Assembly: GCA_002869565.1 (NCBI GenBank)
Contig: PKUJ01000023.1
Location: forward strand, 96,052 to 160,051
From: Arcobacter sp.
Lineage (GTDB): Bacteria; Campylobacterota; Campylobacteria; Campylobacterales; Arcobacteraceae
Direction: 5' to 3'
Length of the DNA: 64,000 nucleotides
The position numbers and the translations under genes were made by a program. Under the pieces are notes generated by a model that saw only the letters and a list, made by a program, of their open reading frames with translations, was not told the DNA's origin and made no database searches. Below are positions 8,161 through 15,480 of the stretch, piece by piece. The number at the start of each line of letters is the position of its first letter. Within the stretch, counting starts at the first letter, position 1.

Positions 8161-8175
8161 TGATACTTATTATCA
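8161..8175. promoter_or_regulatory. Predicted Fur box 3
   Basis: TGATACTTATTATCA matches the Fur consensus at 13 of 14 specified positions and ends 10 bases before the ATG of the 47-aa gene at 8186. It is placed to control the rightward iron locus. Confidence 0.7.
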
Positions 8176-8185
8176 AGGTATAAGC

Positions 8186-8329
8186 ATGAAAAAAGATATA
8201 AAAAATAATGGTTTTGAAAATTCACTTTTATATAAACATAATATTAAGATACATAATAATTTATTGAAAGTATATATTCTTACTTTACTTATAAGTTCAA
8301 TAATTCTTTTTATTAAGGGGTTTAATTAA
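8186..8329 (+). CDS. Small single-pass membrane protein (47 aa) under a Fur box
   Basis: An ATG preceded by AAGG opens a 47-codon frame ending in TAA. Residues about 28-43 (LKVYILTLLISSIILF) form one transmembrane helix; the N-terminal half is polar with several Lys, His and Asn. It starts 10 bases after a strong Fur-box match and precedes the ferrosome-like operon, so I take it as an iron-regulated accessory protein. No family recognised. Confidence 0.5.
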   Translation: MKKDIKNNGFENSLLYKHNIKIHNNLLKVYILTLLISSIILFIKGFN

Positions 8330-8625
8330 TAGGAATTAATTAAAAAATTCAAAGTTTTTTAGAATTTTTTAAAATGAGTATTTCAAAAAGATTAGATATT
8401 AAAATTATTCTATTTCTCTGAATATTATTGAATCTTTAGATATTAGAGATGGAATAAAACGATATGAATTAAATATATAAATTTACCATAATCATTTGAT
8501 ATGCACCTGATGTAATAAAATTATTGAAGAGTAGTAAATACTAGTTGTAAGAAAAAATAATCAGTCTTATTTTATAATAAGTTTTAGTTAAGATTTTGTA
8601 GGTAATTATACTCAAAAGGGATATT
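8330..8625. other. Intergenic stretch with no convincing gene
   Basis: About 300 very AT-rich bases. A short frame from an ATG at 8374 stops after 15 codons, and a second short frame runs on in another phase, which might be a frame-shifted relic, but I cannot identify a family. No Fur-box match is seen here, so the operon from 8626 is either read through from 8186 or has a promoter I cannot pick out. Confidence 0.4.
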
Positions 8626-8940
8626 TTGATTAGCACAGAAGAGATAATAAAAGTAGCAAGCTATTTTTCTATTATAGCACATGCTCCAGGGCGTCTTAGG
8701 GTTAGAGTAAATCCAAAGATAAAAAATGAATCTGGAACTATTAGTATAGATGACATAGAAGATTTACCAAATAAAATTAATGGAATAAAAAGTATTAAGG
8801 TAAAGAAAATTATTGCTTCAGTAACTATACTTTATTCTCCTGATATCTTTCCTCCTGAACTTTGGGAAGATTTAGTACAAAATAGAAATCTAGAAGAATT
8901 AACACAATTAATAAATAGTTTAGCAAAGAAGGTCTCCTAG
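8626..8940 (+). CDS. HMA2-domain protein of the ferrosome-like locus
   Basis: A soluble 104-residue protein. Its IIAHAPGRLRVRVNP segment followed by beta-alpha-beta structure (INGIKSIKVKKIIASVTILY) is the pattern of the HMA_2 (degenerate heavy-metal-associated) domain; the CxxC of classical HMA domains is absent. Proteins of this kind are found next to P1B-6 ATPases in ferrosome (fez) clusters. The TTG start is chosen because AAAAGGGA lies 5 bases upstream and no ATG fits. The next gene begins at the base after its stop. Likely role: partner or regulator of the ATPase (inference). Confidence 0.65.
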   Translation: MISTEEIIKVASYFSIIAHAPGRLRVRVNPKIKNESGTISIDDIEDLPNKINGIKSIKVKKIIASVTILYSPDIFPPELWEDLVQNRNLEELTQLINSLAKKVS

Positions 8941-9615
8941 GTGGAAGTAAATGACAACGAAGAAATTCTTTTAGCAAAAAGAATTAATGTGTATAACGAT
9001 GAAGCAATATATTCTCAAGCTTTAAGAATTGCTGTTTATGATGAATTTAAGGCATATGAGGTTTACACGAAGGTTTTAGAAAAGTTTGGCTTTTTACAAC
9101 CATTTGTAAATATAAGAGAAGCAGAATCAAGACATTATAGTTCTTTGATTCCTCTTTTAGAAAAATATGAAGTAGAAGTGCCAATTAATAATTGGGCTGA
9201 AAAAATAGAGATACCAAACACTTTTATTGAGTGTTGTGAGCTAGGAGTTGCAAGTGAGATTGAAAATATAGCAATGTATGATAATCTTCTTTCTCATGTT
9301 GTTGAAGAAGATATTAGAGATATTTTATTTAGACTTCAAGCCTCTTCTTATAATAATCATTTGCCAGCATTTAGAAATTGTGTGATTAATTACTATTCAG
9401 TTTCTAATAATCAAAGTTTTAATCAAGAAGATTTAATGGAAAAATTGGGTGAGTATCAGGGTTTACTAGATGATCTAATGACAGGAGATTTAGATCAAAG
9501 TAAATTAACACAGATTTTGTCAAAGTTAAATATTTCAATGATTAGTGGTGTAGCATTTGGAGGAGCATCTCTTGCTTTGATAAATAGTTATATGAACAGT
9601 AATAACAAGGAGTAA
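8941..9615 (+). CDS. Ferritin-like diiron-fold protein (DUF2202-like)
   Basis: The 224-residue protein has a ferritin-type four-helix pattern with candidate iron ligands in order: Glu in YDEFKAYEVY, Glu and His in REAESRHYSSL, Glu in VASEIENIAMYD and His in YNNHLPAF. These match the DUF2202/rubrerythrin-like arrangement. After a less ordered segment the C-terminus has a short glycine- and alanine-rich hydrophobic helix (SGVAFGGASLALINSYM), which could tether it to a membrane. The GTG start follows AAGG and the previous stop immediately. Iron oxidation or iron-core handling inside the ferrosome-like system is a reasonable inference; no enzymatic activity is proven by sequence. Confidence 0.7.
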   Translation: MEVNDNEEILLAKRINVYNDEAIYSQALRIAVYDEFKAYEVYTKVLEKFGFLQPFVNIREAESRHYSSLIPLLEKYEVEVPINNWAEKIEIPNTFIECCELGVASEIENIAMYDNLLSHVVEEDIRDILFRLQASSYNNHLPAFRNCVINYYSVSNNQSFNQEDLMEKLGEYQGLLDDLMTGDLDQSKLTQILSKLNISMISGVAFGGASLALINSYMNSNNKE

Positions 9616-9618
9616 ATT

Positions 9619-9918
9619 ATGGCGTTACCATTTGTATTAGGATTAGCTTTAGGTGCAGGGGCAGTTATTGCTTTTAATAAATCTGATAAGATTAAAAATA
9701 AAGCATGTAATTTATTTGATAAATCAAAAGAAGTTGCAAATAGTTCTTTGGAAAAAGGTAAAGAAACTGTTGAAGATGTAAAACAAACAATTAATGCAAC
9801 AGCAGAGTGTATAAAAGAGAAAAAAATACAATCAGAATTAGAAAAAGAAGAAACATTAGATACTGTTAAAAAAGTACCTACAAAAAGAGGAAGAAAACCA
9901 AAGGCTAAGGAAGAATAA
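9619..9918 (+). CDS. YtxH-like small membrane protein with basic tail
   Basis: A 99-residue protein. Residues 2-19 (PFVLGLALGAGAVIAFNK) are a glycine-rich transmembrane helix. An amphipathic, repeat-like coiled region (KSKEVANSSLEKGKETVEDVK) follows, then a basic tail KRGRKPK resembling an AT-hook. YtxH-type proteins share the first two features. The LG-rich helix is also reminiscent of magnetosome membrane proteins, though that is only a resemblance. AAGGAG precedes the ATG. It lies 3 bases after the ferritin-like gene, and its stop overlaps the next start (TAATG). Confidence 0.65.
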   Translation: MALPFVLGLALGAGAVIAFNKSDKIKNKACNLFDKSKEVANSSLEKGKETVEDVKQTINATAECIKEKKIQSELEKEETLDTVKKVPTKRGRKPKAKEE

Positions 9919-10283
9919 TGAACGATGTATTAATAAATACTGGAGAACCAAGAAATATATTAGGACATATTGTAAGTGGAGCTGTGGCTTCAGCAATAAT
10001 CTCTGGAACAATTAATTATAAGAAATTAAAAGATGAAAAAATATCTTCAAATGATGCAATTAAAGACACAGTTAAAAGAACATCACAAGGTGCTATTGCA
10101 ACAGGTGCAGCAATTGCTACTGCAAATTATATTGGACAAAAAGGTGGTTTTTTTAAAGCTTTAAGTACAGCATCAATAGGAATGGCAGGAATATATGCTT
10201 TAGAAGTTATTGATGAGAAATTAGAAGAAAATTATAAGTCAATTTCTTGTGATGAAATAGACTCAATTAGTGAGGGTGAATAA
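9918..10283 (+). CDS. MamC/Mms13-like membrane hairpin protein
   Basis: A 121-residue protein built like magnetosome protein MamC: two glycine/alanine-rich transmembrane helices (about residues 15-32 and 58-100) joined by a charged loop. The loop INYKKLKDEKISSNDAIKDT aligns without gaps to the MamC loop as I remember it (LL-KEKRIT-EAAIDTGKE), and the following G-ATG-A-ATA and IYALEVIDEKL also match. In MamC this loop is the magnetite-interacting part that influences crystal size. Start and stop overlap both neighbours (TAATG), so it is tightly coupled in the operon. It probably sits in the membrane of an iron-storage compartment (inference). Confidence 0.65.
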   Translation: MNDVLINTGEPRNILGHIVSGAVASAIISGTINYKKLKDEKISSNDAIKDTVKRTSQGAIATGAAIATANYIGQKGGFFKALSTASIGMAGIYALEVIDEKLEENYKSISCDEIDSISEGE

Positions 10284-10606
10284 TGGAAAATAATTACGAT
10301 ATTAATATTGAAAATAGTAGGCGAGGACAAAATCAAAATATGAATATTAATCACAATCCTTATATTAATCAATCATCAAATACAAATGTCTCAAACTCTC
10401 AAAATCAAAGTGGATTTAATAATGCAGACTTTATAAAAGGTGCTCTAATAGGTGCAACTGTGACATTCCTTTTGACAAATAAAGGTGCACAAAAATCTCT
10501 AATGAAAGCTGCATCGAAAGGAACAGAACTATTTCAAGCTGGAATGGAAGAGTTAAAAGAGAGATATGAAGATGCTAGAGCTCAAATGGAAGCTAATCAA
10601 GAATAG
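10283..10606 (+). CDS. YtxH-like membrane protein with Asn/Gln-rich N-terminus
   Basis: A 107-residue protein. The first 45 residues are a disordered Asn/Gln/Ser stretch (SSNTNVSNSQNQSGFNN). One transmembrane helix follows (FIKGALIGATVTFLL) and then a charged helix ending ELKERYEDARAQMEANQE. It shares the helix-then-coil plan with the protein at 9619-9918. The low-complexity N-terminus might drive protein-protein association on a membrane surface, but no function is known. Overlaps the MamC-like gene by one base and lies 5 bases before the ATPase gene. Confidence 0.6.
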   Translation: MENNYDINIENSRRGQNQNMNINHNPYINQSSNTNVSNSQNQSGFNNADFIKGALIGATVTFLLTNKGAQKSLMKAASKGTELFQAGMEELKERYEDARAQMEANQE

Positions 10607-10611
10607 AGACT

Positions 10612-12717
10612 ATGAGTAGACTATTTAAAAAAGTTCATAGTACAAAAACTAGAGCAAGGTATAAATATTCTTTATTAAAAAATAGTTATCTTGATCCAAA
10701 TATTTTAAAAGAAAATTTGGAAAAAATAGTTGGTATTCTTAATGTAAGGGTGAACAAAAAAGCTTCAAGTATTATATTTGATTTTGATAATGATTCAGTT
10801 TGTAATGATATTGAATTAAAATTAACAAATCTAAAAATCGATAATTTACTAAATTTCAATAAAAAATTATTAGTTTGTAATTCTTGTATTAGTGATGATG
10901 AACCAAGTGTTAAAGGTATTGCAAGAGCCATAAGTGCTTTAGCTGTAGAAAGAGTTGTTAAAAATAATAATCTTAAAGCAAGTATTACTACAGCCGCTGC
11001 TATACCTATGTTGATAGATGGAACTAAAGAATTATTTTCTGAAGGTCTAACTTCAAAAGTATTGGAAAGTGCTGCTGTTGGTATTTCTATTTATAGAAAA
11101 GATTATTTAGCTGCAAATTCAACTAATGTTATGTTAGAACTAGGTGAGTATATTGAAGAAACAACAGTACATAAAAGTGATGATTTATTAAAAGAACTTT
11201 CAAAACCAAATGTTGAAGAAGCTTGGGTAGAAAAGAAAATTAATGGAAAAACAACTGAAATTTTAGTAAAAAGTGTTGATATTAAAATCGGTGATATTGT
11301 TATTGTTGGTATTGGCAATACTGTACCTGTAGATGGTCACATTATTGAAGGTAGTGGAAGCGTAAATGAAGTCTCTATGACTGGTGAAGCAGAACCTGTA
11401 GTTAAAAGTAGAGGGGATAGAGTTATTTCTGGAACCATAATTGAAGATGGAAGACTTAGAATATGGGCTGAACATGTAGGGGCAGATACTGCAACACAAA
11501 GAATAAAACAATATATTGAAAATTCAATAAATGAAAAATCATCAGTTCAAATAAAAGCAACGAAACTTGCAGATAAACTTGTTCCAATTACATTAGGTTT
11601 AGCAGGAGTTTCTTATCTTTTTACAAAAGATTTTGAAAGAACAGCCTCTATTTTACAAGCAGATTATTCTTGTGCTTTAAAATTAGCTACACCTGTGGCC
11701 TTTAAGTCAACTATTTCAAAAGCAGGACATAATGGTATTATGATAAAAGGTGCAAAAGCTATTGAATCTTTACATAGTGCAGATACTTTTGTATTTGATA
11801 AAACAGTAACGCTAACAGAAGGTGAATTAGAAGTTATTTCAGTAGAGTCTTATGATGAATCTTGGACAAGTGAGCAACTATTAAACCTTACTGCTTCAAC
11901 AGAAGAACACTATTTTCATCCTGTTGCTGAAGCAGTTGTTAAAGCTGCAAAAGAGAATGGTTTTGTACATATGCATCATGAAGAAGTTGAATTTATTGTA
12001 GCCCACGGCGTTAAAACAGAAGTTGATGGAAAACAAGTGATTATTGGAAGTAGGCATTTTTTAGAAGATGATGAAAAAATTGATTTCTCAATTTATAAAG
12101 AAAAAATAGATAAATCACTTAGTCTAGGTCAAACACTTTTATATATTGGCTTTGATGGAAAACTTTTAGGAACAATTGTCCTTGCTGATAATTTAAGAGC
12201 AAATGCCAAAGAATCAATATCAAAGTTAAGAGAATTGGGCGTAAAAAATATTGTTATGTTAACAGGAGATACCAAGAAAAAGGCCGAAATGATTGCTAAT
12301 GAACTTGGTATTGATGAAATAAAAGCAGAACTTCTTCCCACAGATAAATCAAGAATCATAAAAGAGCTTATGGCAGAAGGCAAAAAAGTAGCCTTTATTG
12401 GTGATGGAATAAATGATGCTCCAGCTTTGATTTCTGCACATATTGGGATTTCTATGAGTAAAGGGGCAGATATTGCGAAAGCTACAGCAGATGTTTCTTT
12501 ATTAAAAGATGATATAGCAGCAGTAGTTGAAGCAAAAGAGTTAGCAGATAAGACTATGCAGTTGATAAACAATAACTTTAATACTACAGTAGGAATAAAT
12601 TCTGCAATTTTAGCAAGTGCAACTTTTGGCCTATTTTCTCCTATTGTAACTGCAGTTTTACATAATGGAACCACAATAGGGATGTTAGCAAATTCCATAA
12701 AAGGTGTAAAGGTATAG
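10612..12717 (+). CDS. fezB: P1B-6-type metal ATPase, FezB-like
   Basis: A 701-residue P-type ATPase. A degenerate HMA2-like N-terminus (1-75) precedes the actuator loop with TGEA (about 257). The membrane metal site is SCALKLATP (Cys354) instead of CPC, the P1B-6 signature. The phosphorylation loop with Asp396, HP in EHYFHPVAEAV, MLTGDT, GDGINDAPAL and the C-terminal LHNGTTIGMLANS follow in the usual order. The family exemplar, FezB, is needed to form ferrosomes, iron-phosphate storage organelles. Odd point: the invariant DKTGT reads DKTVT (Val399). All other catalytic motifs are intact. It is the last large gene of the operon. Confidence 0.8.
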   Translation: MSRLFKKVHSTKTRARYKYSLLKNSYLDPNILKENLEKIVGILNVRVNKKASSIIFDFDNDSVCNDIELKLTNLKIDNLLNFNKKLLVCNSCISDDEPSVKGIARAISALAVERVVKNNNLKASITTAAAIPMLIDGTKELFSEGLTSKVLESAAVGISIYRKDYLAANSTNVMLELGEYIEETTVHKSDDLLKELSKPNVEEAWVEKKINGKTTEILVKSVDIKIGDIVIVGIGNTVPVDGHIIEGSGSVNEVSMTGEAEPVVKSRGDRVISGTIIEDGRLRIWAEHVGADTATQRIKQYIENSINEKSSVQIKATKLADKLVPITLGLAGVSYLFTKDFERTASILQADYSCALKLATPVAFKSTISKAGHNGIMIKGAKAIESLHSADTFVFDKTVTLTEGELEVISVESYDESWTSEQLLNLTASTEEHYFHPVAEAVVKAAKENGFVHMHHEEVEFIVAHGVKTEVDGKQVIIGSRHFLEDDEKIDFSIYKEKIDKSLSLGQTLLYIGFDGKLLGTIVLADNLRANAKESISKLRELGVKNIVMLTGDTKKKAEMIANELGIDEIKAELLPTDKSRIIKELMAEGKKVAFIGDGINDAPALISAHIGISMSKGADIAKATADVSLLKDDIAAVVEAKELADKTMQLINNNFNTTVGINSAILASATFGLFSPIVTAVLHNGTTIGMLANSIKGVKV

Positions 12718-12729
12718 AAAATACATAAA

Positions 12730-12744
12730 TGATAATAGTTATCA
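12730..12744. promoter_or_regulatory. Predicted Fur box 4
   Basis: TGATAATAGTTATCA matches the 7-1-7 Fur consensus at 13 of 14 specified positions. It begins 12 bases after the ATPase stop and 46 bp before Fur box 5. Confidence 0.7.
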
Positions 12745-12775
12745 GTTAACTTTAATTTTATTTCGATAGAATTAA

Positions 12776-12790
12776 TGATAATTATTATCA
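12776..12790. promoter_or_regulatory. Predicted Fur box 5 (perfect match)
   Basis: TGATAATTATTATCA is a perfect 7-1-7 palindrome and a full match to the Fur consensus. It ends 12 bases before the ATG of the small gene at 12803, so the two small genes that follow appear to form a second Fur-controlled unit. Confidence 0.8.
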
Positions 12791-12802
12791 ATAGGAGATT
12801 TT

Positions 12803-12922
12803 ATGCTATTTTTATTACCACTTGCAACAGTTTTAACAGCAGCACTTACAATAAAAACAATAGATGGAACTGCAAAAACTATAAAAAGAAGAAAAAAAAG
12901 GAAAGAGAAATATGTCAATTGA
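12803..12922 (+). CDS. Small single-pass membrane protein (39 aa) with polybasic tail
   Basis: An ATG after AGGAG opens a 39-codon frame ending in TGA. One hydrophobic helix (LFLLPLATVLTAALTIKT) is followed by a strongly basic tail (KRRKKRKEK). By the positive-inside rule the tail should face the cytoplasm. It lies directly behind a perfect Fur box and overlaps the next gene by 11 bases in another frame, which argues for real translation. It may be a structural or anchoring peptide of the iron compartment (inference). Confidence 0.55.
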   Translation: MLFLLPLATVLTAALTIKTIDGTAKTIKRRKKRKEKYVN

Positions 12923-13130
12923 TTTAGAAGTACAAAAAGAAGCTGCAAAAATTGGAATGACAGCGACCTTAGGTGCGACAGTTGTAACTTCAATGTTTAT
13001 GAAAAATAAAATTGCAAAAAAAGTACATATTGGCGCAGGAGTTGCATTTTGTGGATTTGCTTTATGGCATCATATGCTTTATCAACCCTCTAAAAAAAAT
13101 AAGAAAAAACCTATTACTAAAACAGTATGA
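12912..13130 (+). CDS. Small membrane protein of the iron locus (72 aa)
   Basis: The protein has two short hydrophobic stretches (GMTATLGATVVTSMFM and VHIGAGVAFCGFALWHHML) separated by a basic turn (KNKIAKKV), giving a membrane hairpin, and a lysine-rich tail. The HIGAG...LWHH pattern is reminiscent of DUF4405/cytochrome-b-like helices with possible heme-ligand histidines, but the protein is too short for that family. It starts inside the preceding 39-aa gene with its own AGGAAAG site. Last gene of the Fur-bracketed locus. Confidence 0.65.
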   Translation: MSIDLEVQKEAAKIGMTATLGATVVTSMFMKNKIAKKVHIGAGVAFCGFALWHHMLYQPSKKNKKKPITKTV

Positions 13131-13175
13131 TTAGAAAAAATATTTGCCGGACTAGAATTCTGATATAAATACTAG

Positions 13176-14282
13176 TTATACAACTATATCAATAGAGTTT
13201 ACAACTCCTGCTCCTGAACCATCTTCTTTTACAAAGATACTATTGCTTTTTTGCACTGCATCGGTTTGATTGATGGCACTTTGGTATTTAAAACCACTTT
13301 GAACATCACCTAAGTAAATTGCCCCAACATTTCGATCAAGGAGCGAAACTAAAGAGTTATTTCCTTTATCATCAATACTCCATATTTTTAGTTTGTCAAA
13401 AATAGCATCTTTTTCATCTATCCAGTTGTTTTTGTCTTCGTCATATTGAGCAAGTTCTGCAAAACCATTGTTTGTACTTGGTCCAAATAGTTCACTGCCA
13501 TTGTCAATTTTTCCATTTTCATTTTTATCTAAAGCTAAATAACCAGCTCCTTTTATTAGCTGTGGAATCATCTCCGTAGTTCCGTTATTGTCTAAGTCAA
13601 ACATAAAACGTAACTTACCAATATTTTCAAAAGGATTAACATCTTCATCATAGTTAATTATTAATGGGTCAAGAAATCTTTCATCATCAGTTATTAGTTG
13701 AGTACTTCGTGATTCATAAAGTTCTTGAGAAAAAGAGATATCTATATTCATTTGAAATGTATTATTTGGTGTTTTAATTGTAATAGAAGCAGAAAAATCT
13801 ACAGTCTGTTTTTGATAGTATTCTTCTTGTGTTTGAATTACTGTAAGTTCATTATTATTTGCTTGTTTATTTGTATAAGGGTTTAATGAGTCGAAAAAAG
13901 AGTTTTGGGTGATTGTATTAGATTTTTTATTTGGATACATCGGAGTATCTATTTTATGTCCAAGTTTTTCAAGTAGTTTTTCAATTATAATTTTCTTGAT
14001 ACGGTCTTCTAAACTTAGATTATCTTCATAATCATACACAGCACGATTATGTTGAATCATGATAGACTGAGACTCTTTTAGCTTAAAAACAATTTCAACA
14101 TTTTTTTCATCTGAACTACGTTTCCCTCCATAATGATTTTCTGATGTTATTTCAGAATGTTCAAAAGTAGATTTAGTCTGGTATCTGCTTAAATTTGAGT
14201 TTTCTACTGACCTGCTACTTGAATGTTTAGTGGTAAATTGAGTTTGAGAGTAGAGTGAAACTTGTGAATTAGCTATAATCAT
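13176..14282 (-). CDS. Large polar protein with EF-hand-like calcium-binding loops
   Basis: A 368-residue protein. The N-terminal two thirds are Ser/Thr/Asn-rich without a clear fold. The C-terminal third has a run of EF-hand-like loops: DLDNNGTTEM, DKNENGKIDNGSE and DEDKNNWIDEKD, followed by FDKLKIWSIDDKGN. This block is common in proteobacterial secreted or surface proteins related to RTX/VCBS proteins. No signal peptide is visible, so any export would use another route. I start at the ATG at 14280-14282, with AAGGA 6 bases before it; a TTG two codons upstream is less likely. Calcium binding is well supported; the cellular role is unknown. Confidence 0.7.
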   Translation of the reverse strand: MIIANSQVSLYSQTQFTTKHSSSRSVENSNLSRYQTKSTFEHSEITSENHYGGKRSSDEKNVEIVFKLKESQSIMIQHNRAVYDYEDNLSLEDRIKKIIIEKLLEKLGHKIDTPMYPNKKSNTITQNSFFDSLNPYTNKQANNNELTVIQTQEEYYQKQTVDFSASITIKTPNNTFQMNIDISFSQELYESRSTQLITDDERFLDPLIINYDEDVNPFENIGKLRFMFDLDNNGTTEMIPQLIKGAGYLALDKNENGKIDNGSELFGPSTNNGFAELAQYDEDKNNWIDEKDAIFDKLKIWSIDDKGNNSLVSLLDRNVGAIYLGDVQSGFKYQSAINQTDAVQKSNSIFVKEDGSGAGVVNSIDIVV

Positions 14283-14459
14283 AATCAATCCTTTTTAATC
14301 TAATACTAAGAATTGTACTGCAAAAATATATAATTGTCAATGTGATTTAAAAATTCAATATTAGGGTATAATTTTTAAGATATAAAATATACTTTTTATA
14401 CCTTTTTATTAATTCTCTTTTTTATGTTAAAATAAAATTTAAAAGGATTTACTATTAAT

Positions 14460-15056
14460 ATGTTTAAACTAGAAGAGAATGTCATATGTGAATGTTCTAA
14501 AGCACTTTTATTGGCATTAGGACAAAAAGATGAATATACACAATTACATTCTGAACGGGTAGTAGAGCTTTCAAGTGAAGTAGGAATTGCTTTAAAATTT
14601 GATGTAGAGCAAATAAAAATTCTACGTATTAGTGCGGCATTTCATGATATAGGAAAGATTGGTATTCCAGATAAAGTTTTATTAAAATCTAGCTCTTTTA
14701 ATGATAAAGAATGGGAAATAATGAAAAATCATTCTATAAATAGCGAAAGACTAGTAAATAGTTTACATTTTGAAAATAGTAATATTATTGCAAATGCTGT
14801 ACGACATCATCATGAATACTATGATGGTAATGGCTATCCTGATAAACTTAAAGGTGAAGATATTTCCATTTATTCACGAATAATTTCTATTGCTGATAGT
14901 TACGATGCAATGTCCTCTCCACGACCTTATCATAATAAAAAATCACATTCAGAGATAATGAAAATTTTAGAAGAAGAAAATGGAATGAAATATGATCCTA
15001 TAATATTCGAAGTTTTTAGAAAAATTATTCAAATAAGTCATTATAAAGTGGAATAA
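14460..15056 (+). CDS. HD-GYP domain protein, probable cyclic-di-GMP phosphodiesterase
   Basis: A 198-residue protein that is almost only an HD-GYP domain. Visible metal and substrate residues are the early His in LHSERV, the HD pair in FHDIGKIGIPDKVL, HS in MKNHS, HH in VRHHHEYYDGNGYP with the GYP motif, and the late ADSYDAM aspartate. Such domains hydrolyse c-di-GMP to pGpG or GMP. No receiver or PAS sensor domain is attached, so input must come from a partner or expression level. Monocistronic; a candidate -10 element TATAAT is at 14367-14372. Confidence 0.85.
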   Translation: MFKLEENVICECSKALLLALGQKDEYTQLHSERVVELSSEVGIALKFDVEQIKILRISAAFHDIGKIGIPDKVLLKSSSFNDKEWEIMKNHSINSERLVNSLHFENSNIIANAVRHHHEYYDGNGYPDKLKGEDISIYSRIISIADSYDAMSSPRPYHNKKSHSEIMKILEEENGMKYDPIIFEVFRKIIQISHYKVE

Positions 15057-15119
15057 CTAAGATAACTTATTAAGCAATGGAGTAGTTATAGAAAACTACT
15101 CTCAATTCTACAAACTTTT

Positions 15120-15473
15120 TTAACTCAAAAATGTACTACAATACTCTTCTTCTTTAAATCCAATAGTAAATTTATTTTCACCATTTAATCCATGTTCAAT
15201 AACAGGTCTTTTGATTAAAGAATTTTCTTTTGAAAGTAAATCTATAGCTTTTTTATCTGTAAGTTTTTTATTTTTTAAGTCTAAATCTCTATATGCTTTA
15301 CTTCTAGGGTTTAACATAGAAGTAGCAGGAGTAAATTCTTGCCATTTTTCAAGTTTATCTTTTCCTACTGGCTCTTTATCTAAATCAATAAAGTCATAAG
15401 CGATACTATTTTTATCAAAAAAAGCTTTTGCTTTTTTAACACTTGCGCAAGTTTTTATTCCATACATTTTCAT
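15120..15473 (-). CDS. ArsC/Spx/YffB-family thioredoxin-fold protein
   Basis: A 117-residue protein with the YffB/ArsC-like start MKMYGIKTCASVKKAK, in which a single Cys replaces the CxxC of glutaredoxins, then the ATSMLNPRSKAYRDL segment and KRPVIEHG near the end with the conserved Arg-Pro. Such proteins are glutathione-dependent reductases or Spx-like adaptors; true arsenate reduction is not implied. The start at 15473 is preferred because AAAGGA lies 6 bases upstream; a start at 15554 would add an unusual 27-residue leader. The ribosome-binding site lies in a perfect hairpin (15481-15508), suggesting control of translation. Confidence 0.75.
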   Translation of the reverse strand: MKMYGIKTCASVKKAKAFFDKNSIAYDFIDLDKEPVGKDKLEKWQEFTPATSMLNPRSKAYRDLDLKNKKLTDKKAIDLLSKENSLIKRPVIEHGLNGENKFTIGFKEEEYCSTFLS

Positions 15474-15480
15474 AATTTGT

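Noticed and set aside
8374..8482. Possible frame-shifted small gene between 8330 and 8625
   Set aside because: Two short frames in different phases can be strung together, but no family motif supports a real former gene.
12129..12791. 220-codon open frame antisense to the ATPase gene
   Set aside because: It is the reverse-complement shadow of a strongly conserved coding region and has no ribosome site or recognisable domain.
15080..15101. Hairpin after the HD-GYP gene (GAGTAGTT/AACTACTC)
   Set aside because: Only 8 bp and no T-run; too weak to call a terminator.
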